Source of the DNA: Tremella fuciformis
Taxonomy: Eukaryota > Basidiomycota > Tremellomycetes > Tremellales > Tremellaceae
DNA: 64,000 nt
Assembly: GCA_032768795.1 (NCBI GenBank)
Contig: CP136490.1
Span: 2,108,001 to 2,172,000, forward strand
Direction: 5' to 3'
Shown: in pieces, positions 20,196 through 32,861 of the stretch
Numbering within the stretch: the first letter of the stretch is position 1
How the letters are laid out: every line of letters begins with the position of its first letter
The notes under the pieces: model-generated
The model's input: only the letters and a program-made list of their open reading frames with translations
Databases searched by the model: none
Told to the model about the DNA's origin: nothing
Translations under genes and position numbers: made by a program

Positions 20196-23100
20196 ATGAC
20201 CGCCGAGGTCAACTTGGACGGCCTGAGAGCCAAGATGGCCGACCATCATGCGAGACGCGGGCGGCTCGAGTTGGACGAGGCGGATCTGCCATCTCGCTCT
20301 GCAAGCGAGGGACTAATCAGTTCATCCCCACGGTTCTTCAGTGAGCGGCAAATCCAGATCTGCTTGGCTCGCTACGAAAGACTGACACTCAGGTGATCTC
20401 ACTCCCCACTCTTTCGCTGTGGGCCTGCCTACCCGGCCGTTCGGTGAACAGGCATCTTCTTCTTCTCCGATCACGTCGCCCACTGTCCGGCCTGCGCGAA
20501 TGACCCGCCCCGTCGCAGGTCCAACCTTGTCGAGTGACCCCTTGGTCGCAGAAGCCCACGGCGAAGTGTCCACAAGTCTTTCGGTCCCTCAACAAGACTA
20601 CCACACGTCCTCTCCTGGGCAGGAGAACATTCGATCGGACGAACCGCTGCAACTGAATGAAGTCCACGCGGCGGGTCAGTCAAGTCTACCTTGTGACGAG
20701 ATCACGACTGACTGTGAACAGATGAGCCTGACTTCCCAGTGCCAGTAGAACCTGTCGCCACCGTCGCTGTGCTCGAGCAACGCAAGAAGGACGAAACAGC
20801 CCTTCTCGCCAAGCGCCGCGAGGCTGTTACGCGCAATGGACGACAGAGGCCGCTAGATGATCTGCGTAAGTGTTCCAAGTGGGAGTCTTACTGACCGTCT
20901 AGTGGACCATGAGAGGAGGTTCTTTCATCCGATCACTGTGCTCAACGCCATGCAAACGGCGGTCTTCCACGACGCAAGTGCTTGAGGAAGGAATTTGACA
21001 AGCTGATGAGCAGGCGTACGAGACCGACGCCAATCTCGTCGTCTCCGGTGAGCAAAGCCCGAAGCAATCGTACATTGTTGACGCCAGCACCGACCAGTTC
21101 CGGAAAGACGGCTATCTTTGACTTGGCCTTTCTGCGCATGTTCAAGAGCAAGCAGAGCCAGGTGAACGAAAGGCCAATGGCGGTGTACCTGTCGCCCACC
21201 AAGGTATGACTGTCTGAAGCTCGTGTGCTGAGACGCTAGGCGCTTTGCTCAGAACGGTTCCGCGAGTGGAGTGAGAGATTCCGAAAGGCCGGTCAAGATT
21301 GGATCTGTAAGCTTGAGCTGTCTCTTCGCTTAGCCGCTGATGGTAGGTAATGAGGTCACCGGTGATACAACGGACTACAGAGAGGTCAAAAATGCATTGC
21401 AAGATGCACATCTCGTTGTCACGACGGTAGGTGATCCGGCGCTCGGTTTTGGGTCAATGACTAAATTGCAGCCGGAGAAGTGGGACTCTCTCACGCGGAC
21501 TCCGAGTCACGCCACGGCGTTGTCAAATCGACTTGCCCTTGTGATGATTGACGAAGTGCACTTTCTTCACGAAACTCGAGGCGCTACTCTTGAAGTCATC
21601 GTTTCTCGCGTGAAGCGAAAATCAGAAGACGAAAAGTCCATCCGTCTAGTGGCATTGAGCGCAACGGTTGGCTCCAACGTCGCCCATGCCAAGGTCCTGC
21701 TGATCGGACAGGTCCCTAATGTCGACGATGTGGCGCGCTGGCTCGGTCGGGGCAAGGATAGGGTTGGAGATACAGATAAGCCCCGCGGAACAGACATGGA
21801 CAAGAAGGGGGAAACAGACCCTCCACAATCAGGGAGGACCATCGACGAAATGCCTAAGGCAAACGTGCACAACGTAGGGGTTTCTGATGCCCCGATATTC
21901 TGGAGTTGACAGCAGTTTGGGCAAGAATTCCGTCCCGTGCCTCTCGACATGAAGTATTACGGCTACAACGGAGGTAACGAGTGGAGCCTGAGTCCCCAGC
22001 TGGACCAAGACGTCTTCGCCATTTGCTTGCAGCATACGCAGGGGAAACCCGTACTGGTCTTTTGTCCGACCCGCCGAAGTGTGTCAAACGTAGTCTGGGC
22101 GAGACTGCTGAGCCGCAGGCTGTGTGAAGACCGCCGAAACCGTCCACAAAGCTTACGAAGAGGCTCTCGAGAGAGGCAAGCCTCTGCCATGGAGAATCGA
22201 TTCTCAGTGCGCGACTCCTTCTCATGCCCAGCCTAACGACCAGCACCCGATTGCAGCTCAACGACAAATCGCTTGCAGTATTCACCGGATGTGGAGTTGC
22301 GGTCCATCATGCCGGCTTGGAGACGCAAGACCGACGTCTCGTGGAAGAGGCATATAAGAGCGGTGCGCTGAAGATGATCATCTGTACATCGGTGCGGCCT
22401 TTTTCAGGACTTGTGAACACACTGATAGCAGACCTTGGCTGTCGGGGTCAATCTCCCCGCGCACACCGTTATCATCAAGGGCACCCAGACCTGGCAAGGC
22501 CCTGTCGCTGGATTTAAGGAATACAGCGATATGGAGCTGCAGCAGATGATGGGGCGAGCTGGTCGACCCCAATTCGATACCTCTGGCTTGGTGGTGGTAG
22601 GTCACCTGGCCCATTCGGGAGCTGAAGCTGATTCTCAAGATCATGTGCGAGCGCTCCAAAGTCGCAAAGGCACGGGTGTGCAGGTAAAACGAAATGGCTC
22701 TGATATGCAGATCAAGGACAAAATCGAATCCAAGACCGTTCTCGAAAGCTGTCTGTGAGTGCGCCAGGCTCTGAACAACCTGACATCAGGCATTGTAATT
22801 TGACCGAGCGTGAGGCCTCCCCTTCCCTAGCGACATGTGCCGGGACACGTCTCTTATAAGGAAGACATGAACAGCGAGATTGGCCTCGGAACAATTACCG
22901 ATTTCGAGAGTGCTCGGTCATGGCTGAGAAACTCCTTCTTGTTTGTCAGGATACAGCAGAACCCAAAACATTACGCCGCTGTGGCGAACAGAGACAAGAA
23001 TCGCTTCTCCACCTGGGAGGAGTGGCTGGACCATTTCGTCGAGGTGAATGCTAGCTCAAGACATTCAATACCACTAATGAGCAGGATGCCCTCCTGGAGC

Positions 23101-25702
23101 TTGGCGATCTGAAACTGATCACTTACGACCAAAAGGGCGAAGATGCAGACCAGGCCCGCCCCAATCTCCAGCTCACAAAGTCAGCCAAAATGCCATTCGC
23201 GACTCGCTGCTGAAGTATAGACTCGGCAAAATCTTGAGCTCGCACTACATCTGTTCGGAGAGGAATCCATTCCTCACCTGAGCTGATGATGACAGCTGTC
23301 GAAACTATGGCAAACATATTGTCGATGCAGCCGAGCGCATCTCTCCGAGACTTGCTAGAAATAGTGGCGTCCGCTAAAGAGTACGCTCTCCACTTGTATA
23401 TGAACCATCTTGAGAAGCAGGTTCGAGGACCTTCGCATCCGGCCAGGTGAGGCGACAAATCTAAACAAGTTACGGACGGACCCTGGACTCCGCTATACCC
23501 TCGACGAGCCAGCAAAGTCATATGCCGACAAGGTGTTTCTCCTCATGCAGGCTACGTTCTCAGATTTGAAGATGGAAGTGGACGAGTCGGGCACCAACAC
23601 GGCTCCGACCAAAATCAATCTGGCCATCTTTCAGCATGCGCCTCGGATTGCTCGAGGTGAGTCCAGCCAAGCGTATGAAGCTGATAGCAGCGATCAAAAA
23701 GGTAGCACACCTCCGAGAATGGGGACTGGCTGCCAAAGCCGCGTTGGAGCTTCTGCACGTCATGAACGGCAAATCGTGGGATGATGGAGCCATGGTCTTG
23801 AGGCAGATACGGAGGCTTGGTACGTTACCAACAGCGCAGCGCGAGGCGATACGTCTGATGCGAAGGTCCCAATACGATCAAGGTCTTTCAGGCTTTCGGC
23901 ATCAACTGTAACTCTGCACCCCAGATCTGAGGAAGTGGGCTGACAGCAGCCTTCGAGGACTTCGTCAAGGGCAATCCGGAGGTTCTTGGACGTGCAGTGA
24001 ACCGTCCGGCGACCTGGATCGTCGCGGCCCAAGAAGAAGCGGCAGCATTCCCTCGCTTCCGTGCAGAGCTGACGTGGGCTGTCAAACGAGTCCCTTGCCC
24101 GTGCTGACTGAGAGCTGCAAACGCGTCAGAACCGATGGTCTGTATCCAATCGTGACTTTCACCCTCACTCTGGTCCAGATTTCCAAGGATCCGCCGGACA
24201 TACAGGTGATCGCCCCTGGTGTCAAAGGCAAGCGATTCGTTCGGAGCCCAAAGCGATACCGCATATCGATTCTCGTCACACGTAGTGATGGTCACTGGAT
24301 AGATGATCGCCAAGCTCTGTGGGTGTTTGTGGTCTGTTGAATTTTTGCTGACCTGAAGAGTCTCGGAGATAGGGCGAGGAAACATCAAGTTCACCCTGCA
24401 AGCTGTGCTCGAACGGCCTGACCACAAGATCATAGCCTACGCCGGGGGTGAGAAGGCTGCTCAAGTAGGTAACTGTCCTGACTTGTAGTCGACAGTCTCG
24501 CGGGCTGCGCCTGCCAAGCGGTCTACGATCCTGGGCTGGCCGAAGATGCTTTCCCAGTCGTCGAGAGCGAGGAGGAATCCATGTGCTCCGATGAGGACGA
24601 ACGCCCTCCTGCCACAACTACCAAGCCAACAAAGAAAAACTCCCGCAGAAAGTCTGATCAGTCTTGCGCTCACAGCTGTCGCAACCGACAGACCTGCGGT
24701 CATGATTGTTGCAAGAGGCAGCCCCGGTCAGCCGTCACGGATCAGACACGCAAGAGAGCGATGTCCCCGGCGTCTGCGGACGAAAATGCTCTGCCCCGCA
24801 AGCCACTTGCAAAGAGACACAAGGCCAAGAAGCCTATCGAGTCGCGGAAGAGAGCGAAATCCAAGTCCGCTCGGAAGTTTATCGATGACGAGGCGGTAGA
24901 GGAGGACGAGGAGAGTGAAGACGAGTCCGGCGATCAATCTGACAAGTCTGAAGACGAGATTACCGATCTTCAAGGTCCAGCGAAGTCGAGAGCATCGCCA
25001 CCCCCGCCACCAAGCCAGAGCCGCCCTCCACCATACACCGGGCGAGGATCGGTCCTTGCTCGCCGGCGACTTCCCGTTGTCGACCGAACACCTAATCATG
25101 AGATCGTCGAAACGAAAGCGATGCAAGAGCCCAGTCAGCCAACTTCCCCTCACTCAGTGCCGGCACATCAAGACAGTACGAATTTCGAGGGCATCTTCGA
25201 TGACGATGAGGAGCTTCCGCCAACACCGAAACGCTCCAAGCAGGAACACAATCGAGCTGAAGTTAGTCATACCAGCTTGTGGGAAGATCTCGAGGACGAC
25301 GATCACATCGAGTCCCAGCCAATCAGCGCGAAGATGCGCCAAGACAAGAGCGACATGTGGTCGCTGTCGACCCAGCCTGCCCGACTCCTTCCGAACAGGC
25401 CCCTTCCGCCCAGGCCCCCTCCTGATCCACGAGACCCGCTGCTACGCACGGCCGGTGAGTCGTCATCCGCTTCACGTTCATCCCTACCATCGTGGTCGGG
25501 TACGTGCCTTCCTGTCGAGTGCTCGGGCTCATGCTCAGGCGAAGGAGGCGGTGGCCTGAACAGACACGTCACCATGGGATCTTCGCGGTCCGCTCCTTAC
25601 AAGATTCCGACTCTACCCGTCCCGCCGAGAGACGCATATGAAGACGAGATCGACGCGGAAATGCGAGAACTGCTGCAAGAAGGACGTCTCGCTTATACCT
25701 GA
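20196..25702 (+). CDS. HFM1: Meiotic DEXH-box DNA helicase HFM1/MER3
   Basis: About 28 exons can be followed in phase. Helicase motifs in order: I APTSSGKT (near 21090), Ia YLSPTKAL, II DEVH (near 21550), III ALSAT (near 21660), GVAVHHAG (near 22310), TLAVGVNLP and VI QMMGRAGRPQFD (near 22540). A winged-helix and Sec63-like region follows (GLGTITDFESARSWL; FEDLRIRPGEA). The C-terminal 370 residues are disordered and acidic but contain CAHSCRNRQTCGHDCCK, the cysteine cluster typical of HFM1/MER3. The family unwinds recombination intermediates in meiosis and promotes crossovers. Intron 4 (20974-21013) is GC-AG. The start at 20196 gives a disordered leader of about 200 residues before the helicase core; no frame break was found. 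Confidence 0.9.
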
Positions 25703-26602
25703 TCAATCTCGGTTCGACCAACACAGTCCAGTTATCGACCATCATGTCAAATCATCATTACCGAGCGTTGCACACACGCCGTCCATCACTGCCTCGTGCC
25801 TCATGCGTCATGCCTCGCCTACGGGACCGATCATGCATAACATGCTTACACCGCTGCTGATTCATGCGCTCGCTTGCAGGTCCCGCACACGATTGCCTAT
25901 CAGTGCCTGCCCGACCGAATGACGGCCTTGGAAGGGGTATCATCCGTGGGAACACCGGAATACCAAGAAAGCAGGGAGCATCAAGGGGCGGAAGGCCGAT
26001 CGTGCCCATCCACCCACTACCCAAGAAGTAAGAGAACGAATAACACACGACATGTGCGCCATGCGTCTCCCCGGGCTGGTGTCCTTGACCGGTGGGTGCC
26101 CGGGTGTCCGGCACGACAGGCCCAGGTCCAAGGGAGCGCCGGAAAGGCGTTTGGGACCGTCTGCGTCCGACCGACGTTCCCGGCATGGCAATAAAGGAGG
26201 AGGGGTCAGTGTGGGCAGTGCCCCACGCCGCACGTGCGGTTTGGCTTTTATGTGTGCGAGGTGTTCGCAGAGTTCTGACGCGGCGCGGCAGATGAGAAAG
26301 GAGCGCAGGTGAGAATGCTGGGAGGGAGGGACGGGCCGGCCGGCCGGCTCAGGAGGAAGGAGGACCTTTAGGGGGATGCGCGCGGTGGGAAGACGGAGGC
26401 GTGTAAAGGTAAAGCCCAGTCGTGCGGTGTCGGCGATCGCTCGTTCCCGCGATGGACCACTTTCCACGGAGGGGAGGGGCATGGGTATAAGTAGGACCCA
26501 AGTCGCCTGCTCTTCCTTACTGATCACCTCTCCCTCTTCCTGCGCTCACTGACGAGACACTGACACGGCCCACACCCATACATCGATACAGTACAGTTGG
26601 CC
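25703..26602. promoter_or_regulatory. 900-bp upstream region of the bHLH gene
   Basis: A long spacer with no supported gene. GGTATAAGTAGG near 26485 looks like a TATA box about 115 bp before the ATG. GGCCGGCCGGCC near 26335 is a palindromic GC tract. The length suits a regulated transcription-factor promoter. Confidence 0.5.
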
Positions 26603-27680
26603 ATGTTCCCCACGCCAGACTCGCCCACACCGCCCGTGCGGCTTACCCACCTGTCCCTCCCGCGGATATACACCTCGTCAGCGGACCAGCCTCCGCCGCC
26701 TCATCAGCTGAAGCCGCCTGCTGAGGGGTACCCGCGTCGCACACCCCTGAGCGCCTCGCCGCCCGGCATGCCCAACACGCTGCGAGAGCCCGAGTCGCAT
26801 TCCGTGCGGCGGTGGCACCCGTACGCCTCGCCCGCGAGGTATGTTCCGTACCCGCCACGAGTCCACTTGTGTGCCGACGCTGACGGGAAGGAACTCGCCC
26901 CCTACGCCGAGTCGGGCACATATGGCGCTGCCCCTTCCTGCGCCGTGGAGAGACTCCCCTGCGCCGTCCCTCCCGCCGAGCTTGTCAAGACTGCTGGACC
27001 CGGCGCCTTTCGGGCACACGGCCGTGCGCAGAGAACACAAGGCGCCGCCGAGACTATACGTCTTCCCGCCCAGACCGAGCATCTCCCCAAGAGTAGCCAA
27101 TCAGCACCAGCATCAGTATCCTCGGGAGACCCGATGGGGCTCGGCGGCCGAGGATATGAAGAGCGAGCGGGCGAGCATGTCCGAGCCGGACCTCTTGCAG
27201 ATGCAAGGTGACGAACCGGGCACCGACAACGAGCTTGAAGGGGCAGAGGAGGGATCAGAAGCCGTACAATCCGATGTCAATCTAGACTTGGGCGTCTCAG
27301 CCAACGACGAAGGTCGCCGAAGAGGAGGGATAGGGACAGGGGCAGGGGTGGCGATGGTGCGGAACGGCCGCGTGCTGAAGAGCCGAATGAGCCATATTCT
27401 CTCTGAACAGCGGCGGCGCGAAAGCATCAGTACGCCTCCTCCCCACCTTTTTGGTACGCGTGAGAAGCTCATGTCAGATTCTGGGTTCGATCGGTTGCGG
27501 TCGATGTTGCCGCTCGCCGAAGAGGGCATGACCAAGGCCCAGATCCTGCAGCAGGGTGCGGCGCTTCTTCTTTCGGCACTTGAGTAGTTGAGAGGGTTGA
27601 CGGAATTAGCATCAGACTATATACTCAAGCTCGAGTCGCGCGTGGCGGATCTCGTGAGCCGGCAGTACGGGAGGGCGTAG
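26603..27680 (+). CDS. bHLH transcription factor
   Basis: Exons 26603-26838, 26891-27429, 27478-27555 and 27616-27680 give 305 residues. The first 200 are disordered and Pro/Ser-rich, then an acidic stretch. The bHLH lies at the C-terminus: basic region SRMSHILSEQRRRESI, helix 1 NSGFDRLRSMLP, a loop with EEGMTK, helix 2 AQILQQGADYILKLES. The basic region has the H-E-R arrangement of E-box (CACGTG) binders, so a dimeric, DNA-binding nuclear protein is inferred. Two introns fall inside the bHLH. No leucine zipper is visible because the protein ends about 12 residues later. It converges with the F-box gene, 185 bp between stops. Confidence 0.88.
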
Positions 27681-27865
27681 CCCACACTCAGCGAGCGGGC
27701 GAGCGAGCGAGCGGAGTCAGTAGGCGAGATCAGTGTGAATAGAGGAGAGAGGAGGCAGAGCGGGTCTCTGCGTGTTGCTATTGTGTCGGCCTACTCGACT
27801 AGATCGTATGTGTAGCATATAGATGTAGAAGACAACACTGTGTATCTCCGTACCGCCTAGACCGG

Positions 27866-29804
27866 CTAGAAGCGCGGGTGGTAGTACATGACCCTGCCGT
27901 CAGCATCCCCCTCCCCAAGGTATGTCGAAGAGCGGCGGACCCACTTGGAAAAGTAAAACGGCTTCTGGTGCTTGAGACTCAAACTGAGGCTCTCGGCCGT
28001 CGCAAGGTTGATACTTCTATAATCCAGTATATCCAACTTGTTCCACCTGCCCCGTCCCGTCTCGCGCAGGCTGAGCTCCATGCAGAACTCGTACTTGGCA
28101 GGCGGGAACCCTTGGGCGGGCGGCTCGACCAGGTCTTCAATCACCACGCGCGCATGTCGTGCGCGCGGGGCGTGCTTGCCTGCTGTGTGGGCAGAGGCAG
28201 GATGGGCAGGGTCGTCGGAGCGGACGAGGCGCCATCGGCCGATGTGCAGGCCTTTGGCGCGCAGGGCGGGCCGGAGGGACGGGACGACGTCCGAGGGGCT
28301 GTACGTGAGCATCCAATATACGGAAAAGGGGAGACGCAAGACGCACTGGTCGGTCGTGAGAAAGGAGATGACCGTGCCGTCGGGGTAAAACCGCAGGAAC
28401 CGGTGGTACGTGACTGCGCGTGAGCTGTATCCTTGCCCCTGGGTCATGTCAAAACAGCGCACTCATGTGCGTGATCTGCGATCAGCCTCTGCGCATTACT
28501 AAAGCAGAGGGAGAAGACGTACCGCCACCCACTGGTCGCCCGCACCAGGCCGCCTGTCATCAGCCGAGTTTTTGGGCAAGACAAGGGGGACCCACACATA
28601 GTGGCACACAGAGATATAACACCCGTCCATCCTGACGCGCTCCTCCTCCACGACGACGCTCCTCCACTCGCCCCTATGGCGCCTGCCCAGCTCGCGCACC
28701 GCACGCGAATCCGCAACCATAGCCGGGGCGCGGTATATGCCCTCGGCGAGGCGGCGCCACACCTCGCTCGCGGCAGTGACATAACGCGCGCGCCAGCACG
28801 TGAGCGCGAAGCGCTCGAGGGAGGCGACGTCCAGGTGGGCAAAGATGGGGTCGAGCAGCTCGGCGGGGAGCGAGGCGATGGGCAGCGGGAGGTCTTCTTC
28901 GGCGGGGAGGAAGGTCGCGCTGGTTATGTCTTTGTGGCGGCTGAAGAGGCTGCTGAGCAGCGAGGTGTGCACCTCGCCTTCTCCTCGCCCGACAAGACTG
29001 TCCTGCGGGGGGATGTCGCCTGCGGCGACAGAGTCGATGGAGGGGAGGGGCCGCCGCTCGTAGTCTGGTGCGAGCTGGATGTGCCGTTGAAACGAGTACG
29101 GCTGTTCCGCGGGCGCAGAGGGGGAGACGATATCCGCCGAGGTGGACGTGGGCGTGGGGGCAGTATCCCGTGCGGCCGCTTGGGCGCGGGCCACCGAGCG
29201 CGCATACGACTTGTCCACCGAGTCTGCTCTGATCAGCCGCGCCCCTCTCACACGCACATCTTGCCGAGGTTGGCTCACCGTCCAGCTTGAAGGCGCGGCG
29301 GTAGAGACGCAGAGCGTCGTTGAGCCTCCCGGACTGCTCGTGCTCCACCGCCTGGGCGTAGATGGCGACGGGATCACCGTCGTCCAGCTTGCGGGGGCGT
29401 CTGGCGGCAGGTGTAGAGGTAGACGGCCCGGGAATAGGGGGAAGGGGAGGAAGGGCGAGCGTCGCCTGGCGTGGTGAAGAGGAGGCAACCGGTCGTCTAG
29501 GCGAGAGCGTGCGTTCTCTCGTCTCGCTCGGACCAGGCTGGGGGTACGAGCTGGCACCCGGCTCGCCCCATACGAGTGGATACGACTGGGCTTGCGATTG
29601 AGGGTGAGGGTGAGGATCGTGCTTCTTCGCCTGCACCTCTTGGCGCCATTCTTTCCTGAACGCCTCGAGCTCTTCGTCGGCGTCGGCAGAAGGGATTGGG
29701 GGCGGGGCCTGGAGTGGTGGAGGGGGAGGGGGACCGTCGGCGAGGCGCATGTAGGCGATACCGTCCAGTAGACGGTGCACCGGATCTGGCGACGAGATGG
29801 ACAT
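27866..29804 (-). CDS. F-box protein of the FBXO9 / Pof7-Hrt3 family
   Basis: Exons 29279-29804, 28596-29226, 28523-28553 (31 nt) and 27866-28438 give 586 residues. The N-terminus is Pro-rich. A single TPR-like unit (YAQAVEHEQSGRLNDALRLY) precedes a linker and the F-box (LPAELLDPIFAHLDVASLER). The C-terminal domain has the family's diagnostic segments: DGCYISVCHYV, YHRFLRFYPDGTVIS, LTTDQ, and FSKWVRRSSTYL. This order (TPR, F-box, conserved C-terminal domain) is that of FBXO9 in animals and Pof7/Hrt3 in yeasts, substrate receptors of SCF ubiquitin ligases. The 84-nt third intron is longer than its neighbours. It is divergent from the phosphatase gene, 224 bp apart. Confidence 0.88.
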
Positions 29805-30028
29805 GCCTACGACCCTTCTCAAGTGGAAATGAGAGACGAAAAGAGAGAGATGGAGAAGAGATGATTGATTATCAAGAGTTGGTCTCGTGTCTCGACTAGA
29901 TCTCTGGCTGAAGTGAATGACGTTATCTCCTACCCCACTCGTCCTGGCTGGGATGCATGCTTCGATCTTGCCTGAGCCTGATGGGATAGGATATGCATCT
30001 GTCACTTGTCTGATTGAGTAGAGTAGAG

Positions 30029-31075
30029 ATGACCAAGACCAGCCCGACAGCCAAGAGGATCCATATCGTGCGGCACGCCCAGGCCGAGCACAAGTGAGGC
30101 TCTCCTTGGAGGGGATGGAGGGGAGGAGCTGACAGCAGCGTCGCGTCAGACTACACCAGTGCGTCTCCTCTCTGCAAGAGAGGATCTGTGGGCAACAGAT
30201 GACCCGGTGAGGGTAGCTGGGAGAGGGGCTGATGGCAGTCCGCGATGCGCCGCTGACAGACCTTGGGCGAGAACAATGTGTCGCGCTGCACAAGCAGTCT
30301 GTCGAGGGCGTGCAACGCACCGCCGAGCTGCTCGTCTCGTCCCCGGTACATACCTCCCCCCTCTCAGCTCAGCTGTTGGGCCCAGCTGAGCCGCAGCTGC
30401 GCCGGACGATGGAGACGACGCTGAAGAGCTTTCCGCAGCTGCGCAAGCGGCTCGAGGGGCAGGGCCGGCCGATCCTCCTGCTAGACATACTGCAGGAAGT
30501 GAGCGAGTGAGTCTTCATTACTCCAGGGGAGCAGTGCCAAGTATGGTAATACCTTAGCCTGCCGTGCGACACGGCGCTGTACCCCCCCTCGACGCTCGCG
30601 GCGAGCAACGACGGCATGTTTGCCCAGATCGACTTTTCCACCCTCTCCCCCGAATACGCTAGCAAGAAGGGCCTCTACGCGCCGAGCGAGGCGCCGACGC
30701 GCGCGAGGGAGGTGCGCAGGTGGTTGAGAGACCGCCCAGAGGGCGAGATTGTCGGTGCGCCCCCTCCCCCAACTTGCCTCTCGTCTTGGCTTAGTTGCTG
30801 ATGACAGTCGTCGCGCACGGCGATATCATCCGGTTCATGGTGGGCCACTACAACGCCGCGGGGGTGGGCCTCCTCTCCTCTCCTCTTGTCTAGAGATAGT
30901 AAAAGCTGATGTGTAGGAGACATACGGCGCATGGGAGAACACCGAGACGCGGGTGTACACCTTTGCATCCACCTCTGACGCCGAGGCGAGCCTGGTCGAG
31001 ATTGACAAGGAGCTCAAGAATGCCAGCATGACCGACGCGCCGACGAGCAGCGAGATGTCCACCGCGACACGCTAG
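30029..31075 (+). CDS. Histidine phosphatase (phosphoglycerate-mutase superfamily) protein
   Basis: Seven exons (30029-30093, 30139-30158, 30239-30345, 30397-30506, 30558-30754, 30808-30863, 30917-31075) give 237 residues; exon 2 is only 20 nt. The N-terminal catalytic motif is IHIVRHAQAEHN (RHA replaces the usual RHG). APLTDLGREQC, the second arginine in SSPLRRTMET and the second histidine in VVAHGDIIRFM complete the active site of the superfamily. This resembles the fungal cytosolic PGM-like phosphatases of unknown substrate. No signal peptide was seen, and the C-terminus is Ser/Thr-rich. Confidence 0.88.
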
Positions 31076-31733
31076 TGTCGTCTTGGTGTCCTGTTAGACT
31101 AGAACATCACCCTTGCTATGCATGTGAGTAGCAACATAGAAGAGATCTCGGGCGGATCTCGGTGGAAGGGGCAAGGTAAGGTATATTTGTAGCTCATGAC
31201 GTATTCTCTTGCATGCTTCGTTCCTCTCTTCTCCGTCTCTCTCTCTTTCTTCTCCTCTTCCCGCTTCTGCTCTTCTTACGCTCTGCTTGTTCTCTGCTCA
31301 TCTGTTGTCGGCTACTCTACTGTACACCCTCGGCCGAGGTATTGCTTCCAGTATGGAACTGACAACGTGCTCTGACGAAATGGAATGACGACTGTCGCAA
31401 GTCGTAGGCACCCGCTCCTCCCCTCTTCTCTTCTCTCTCCACCATCGGCTGAGCTGGGCGGAAGCACGTTTGCTCTCCCTCTCCCGATGTCCAAGATGGG
31501 CGAGACAAGAATCACAGGCACTGCTGCACTACTCTACTCTAGACGTTGCGTCATCTGTCGCGGACGAGGAGTACAGTGTGACGTGACAGCGTGACGCCCT
31601 GGTTATACCCCAAGAGGGCGGCGTGTCCATGTATATATATACCCTTGTATATCGGGAGCTCTAACGCCACTCATCTCCACTCTCACTCTTACTCTCTTAC
31701 CGATCGACAAGCAAGAATCACAAGTCTCTCAAC
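31076..31733. promoter_or_regulatory. Upstream region with pyrimidine tract and TATA box
   Basis: A 65-bp C/T-rich tract lies at about 31211-31275. TATATATATA lies at about 31635-31645, roughly 90-100 bp before the ATG of the Gly/Gln-rich gene. A C/T-rich 5' leader follows the TATA box. This is typical of a strongly transcribed fungal promoter. Confidence 0.6.
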
Positions 31734-32700
31734 ATGGGCGTGAGTATCTTCTCTTCTCTCTAGCGTCTTCGAGTCATCGTCTCGCTCCGCTCGACGCTGA
31801 CTTTGTTATAGCTCATGGACAACCTCAAGGGCAAGGCCGAGCAGGCGCTGAGCGGCAACAACAACAACAACAACCAGCAGGGCGGGGTGGGTCTCTCTCT
31901 TCTCTATCTCTCTCTTCTCTATCTCTCTCCTCTCTCCTCACCATCTATCCTCCCCTCTCTCTCCTCTCTCTCATACTCTTCTCTTCTCTTCTCTGCGTGC
32001 TCGATCGTGGACGTGTACCTGACCCCCAGCAATACGGCACACAAGGCTCCGGAGACCAATCCGGTTTCGGCGGAGACGACCCGCAGTACTCTACCGGGGG
32101 CGACCTCGGCTCGGGTCAACAGGGGCAGGGCTTCAGCTCTGGCCAAGGACAAGGCTTCGGCTCTGGCCAGCAGGGCCAAGGGTACGGTGGCCAGCAAGGG
32201 TACGGCGGGACAGGCGGCGGGGGTCTGAGCGGAGACGATTCCGGATTCGCGGGCAATGATAATCAGTTCTCGACCGGGGGAGGGGACAACTATGGGCAGT
32301 CCGGCGGCATCGGCGCCGGACAAGGAGGTGGCTTCGGCTCTGGACAGGGCGGACAAGGATTTGGTGGGGGACAAGGAGGGCAGGGCGGATTTGGAGGAGG
32401 ACAAGGAGGATACGGCGACGACCAGTCTGGTCTCGGTGGTGGGCAGAGCGGTCTCGGTGGACAGGGCGGAGCTGGCGGATACGGGCAAGACCAGTTCGGC
32501 TCGGGCGGCCAGCAAGGCCAGGGTCAAGGAGGCTTTGATGGGCAAGGCGGCGGATACGCGTGAGTCGTCACATGTTCGAGTTCGAGTTCATGTTCGAGAG
32601 ACTGACACGCAGCGACGGCAATATGGGTGCGGGGTATGCTGGGCAGGGCCAAGGACAGGGCCAGGGCCAGGGCTACGGGCAAGACCAGTCCAACTACTAG
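31734..32700 (+). CDS. Gly/Gln-rich low-complexity protein (possible stress protein)
   Basis: Exons 31734-31739 (coding only Met-Gly), 31812-31886, 32030-32559 and 32613-32700 give 232 residues. After a short amphipathic start (LMDNLKGKAEQALSG) and an Asn6 run, almost the whole protein is Gly/Gln/Ser repeats such as FGSGQGGQGFGGGQGG, broken by acidic D-x-x-F/Y segments, ending YGQDQSNY. It is prion-like in composition with no RNA-binding domain, signal peptide or membrane segment. The strong TATA promoter suggests an inducible, abundant protein. The 143-nt intron 2 contains a CTCTCTCTTCTCTAT microsatellite. The function is not known. Confidence 0.75.
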
Positions 32701-32861
32701 GCTCATTGTTCACCAGCCCCGACTAGCTAGCTCCTGCGAGTGAATACGACGAAGAGAAAGAGAAGCCGACGAAGATGTACCACACACGATGGTCCATGCA
32801 GACATGCCGCAGCTGTACTTCAAGTTGTTTGCACTGACTGCATCACTACAACAAGATACAT

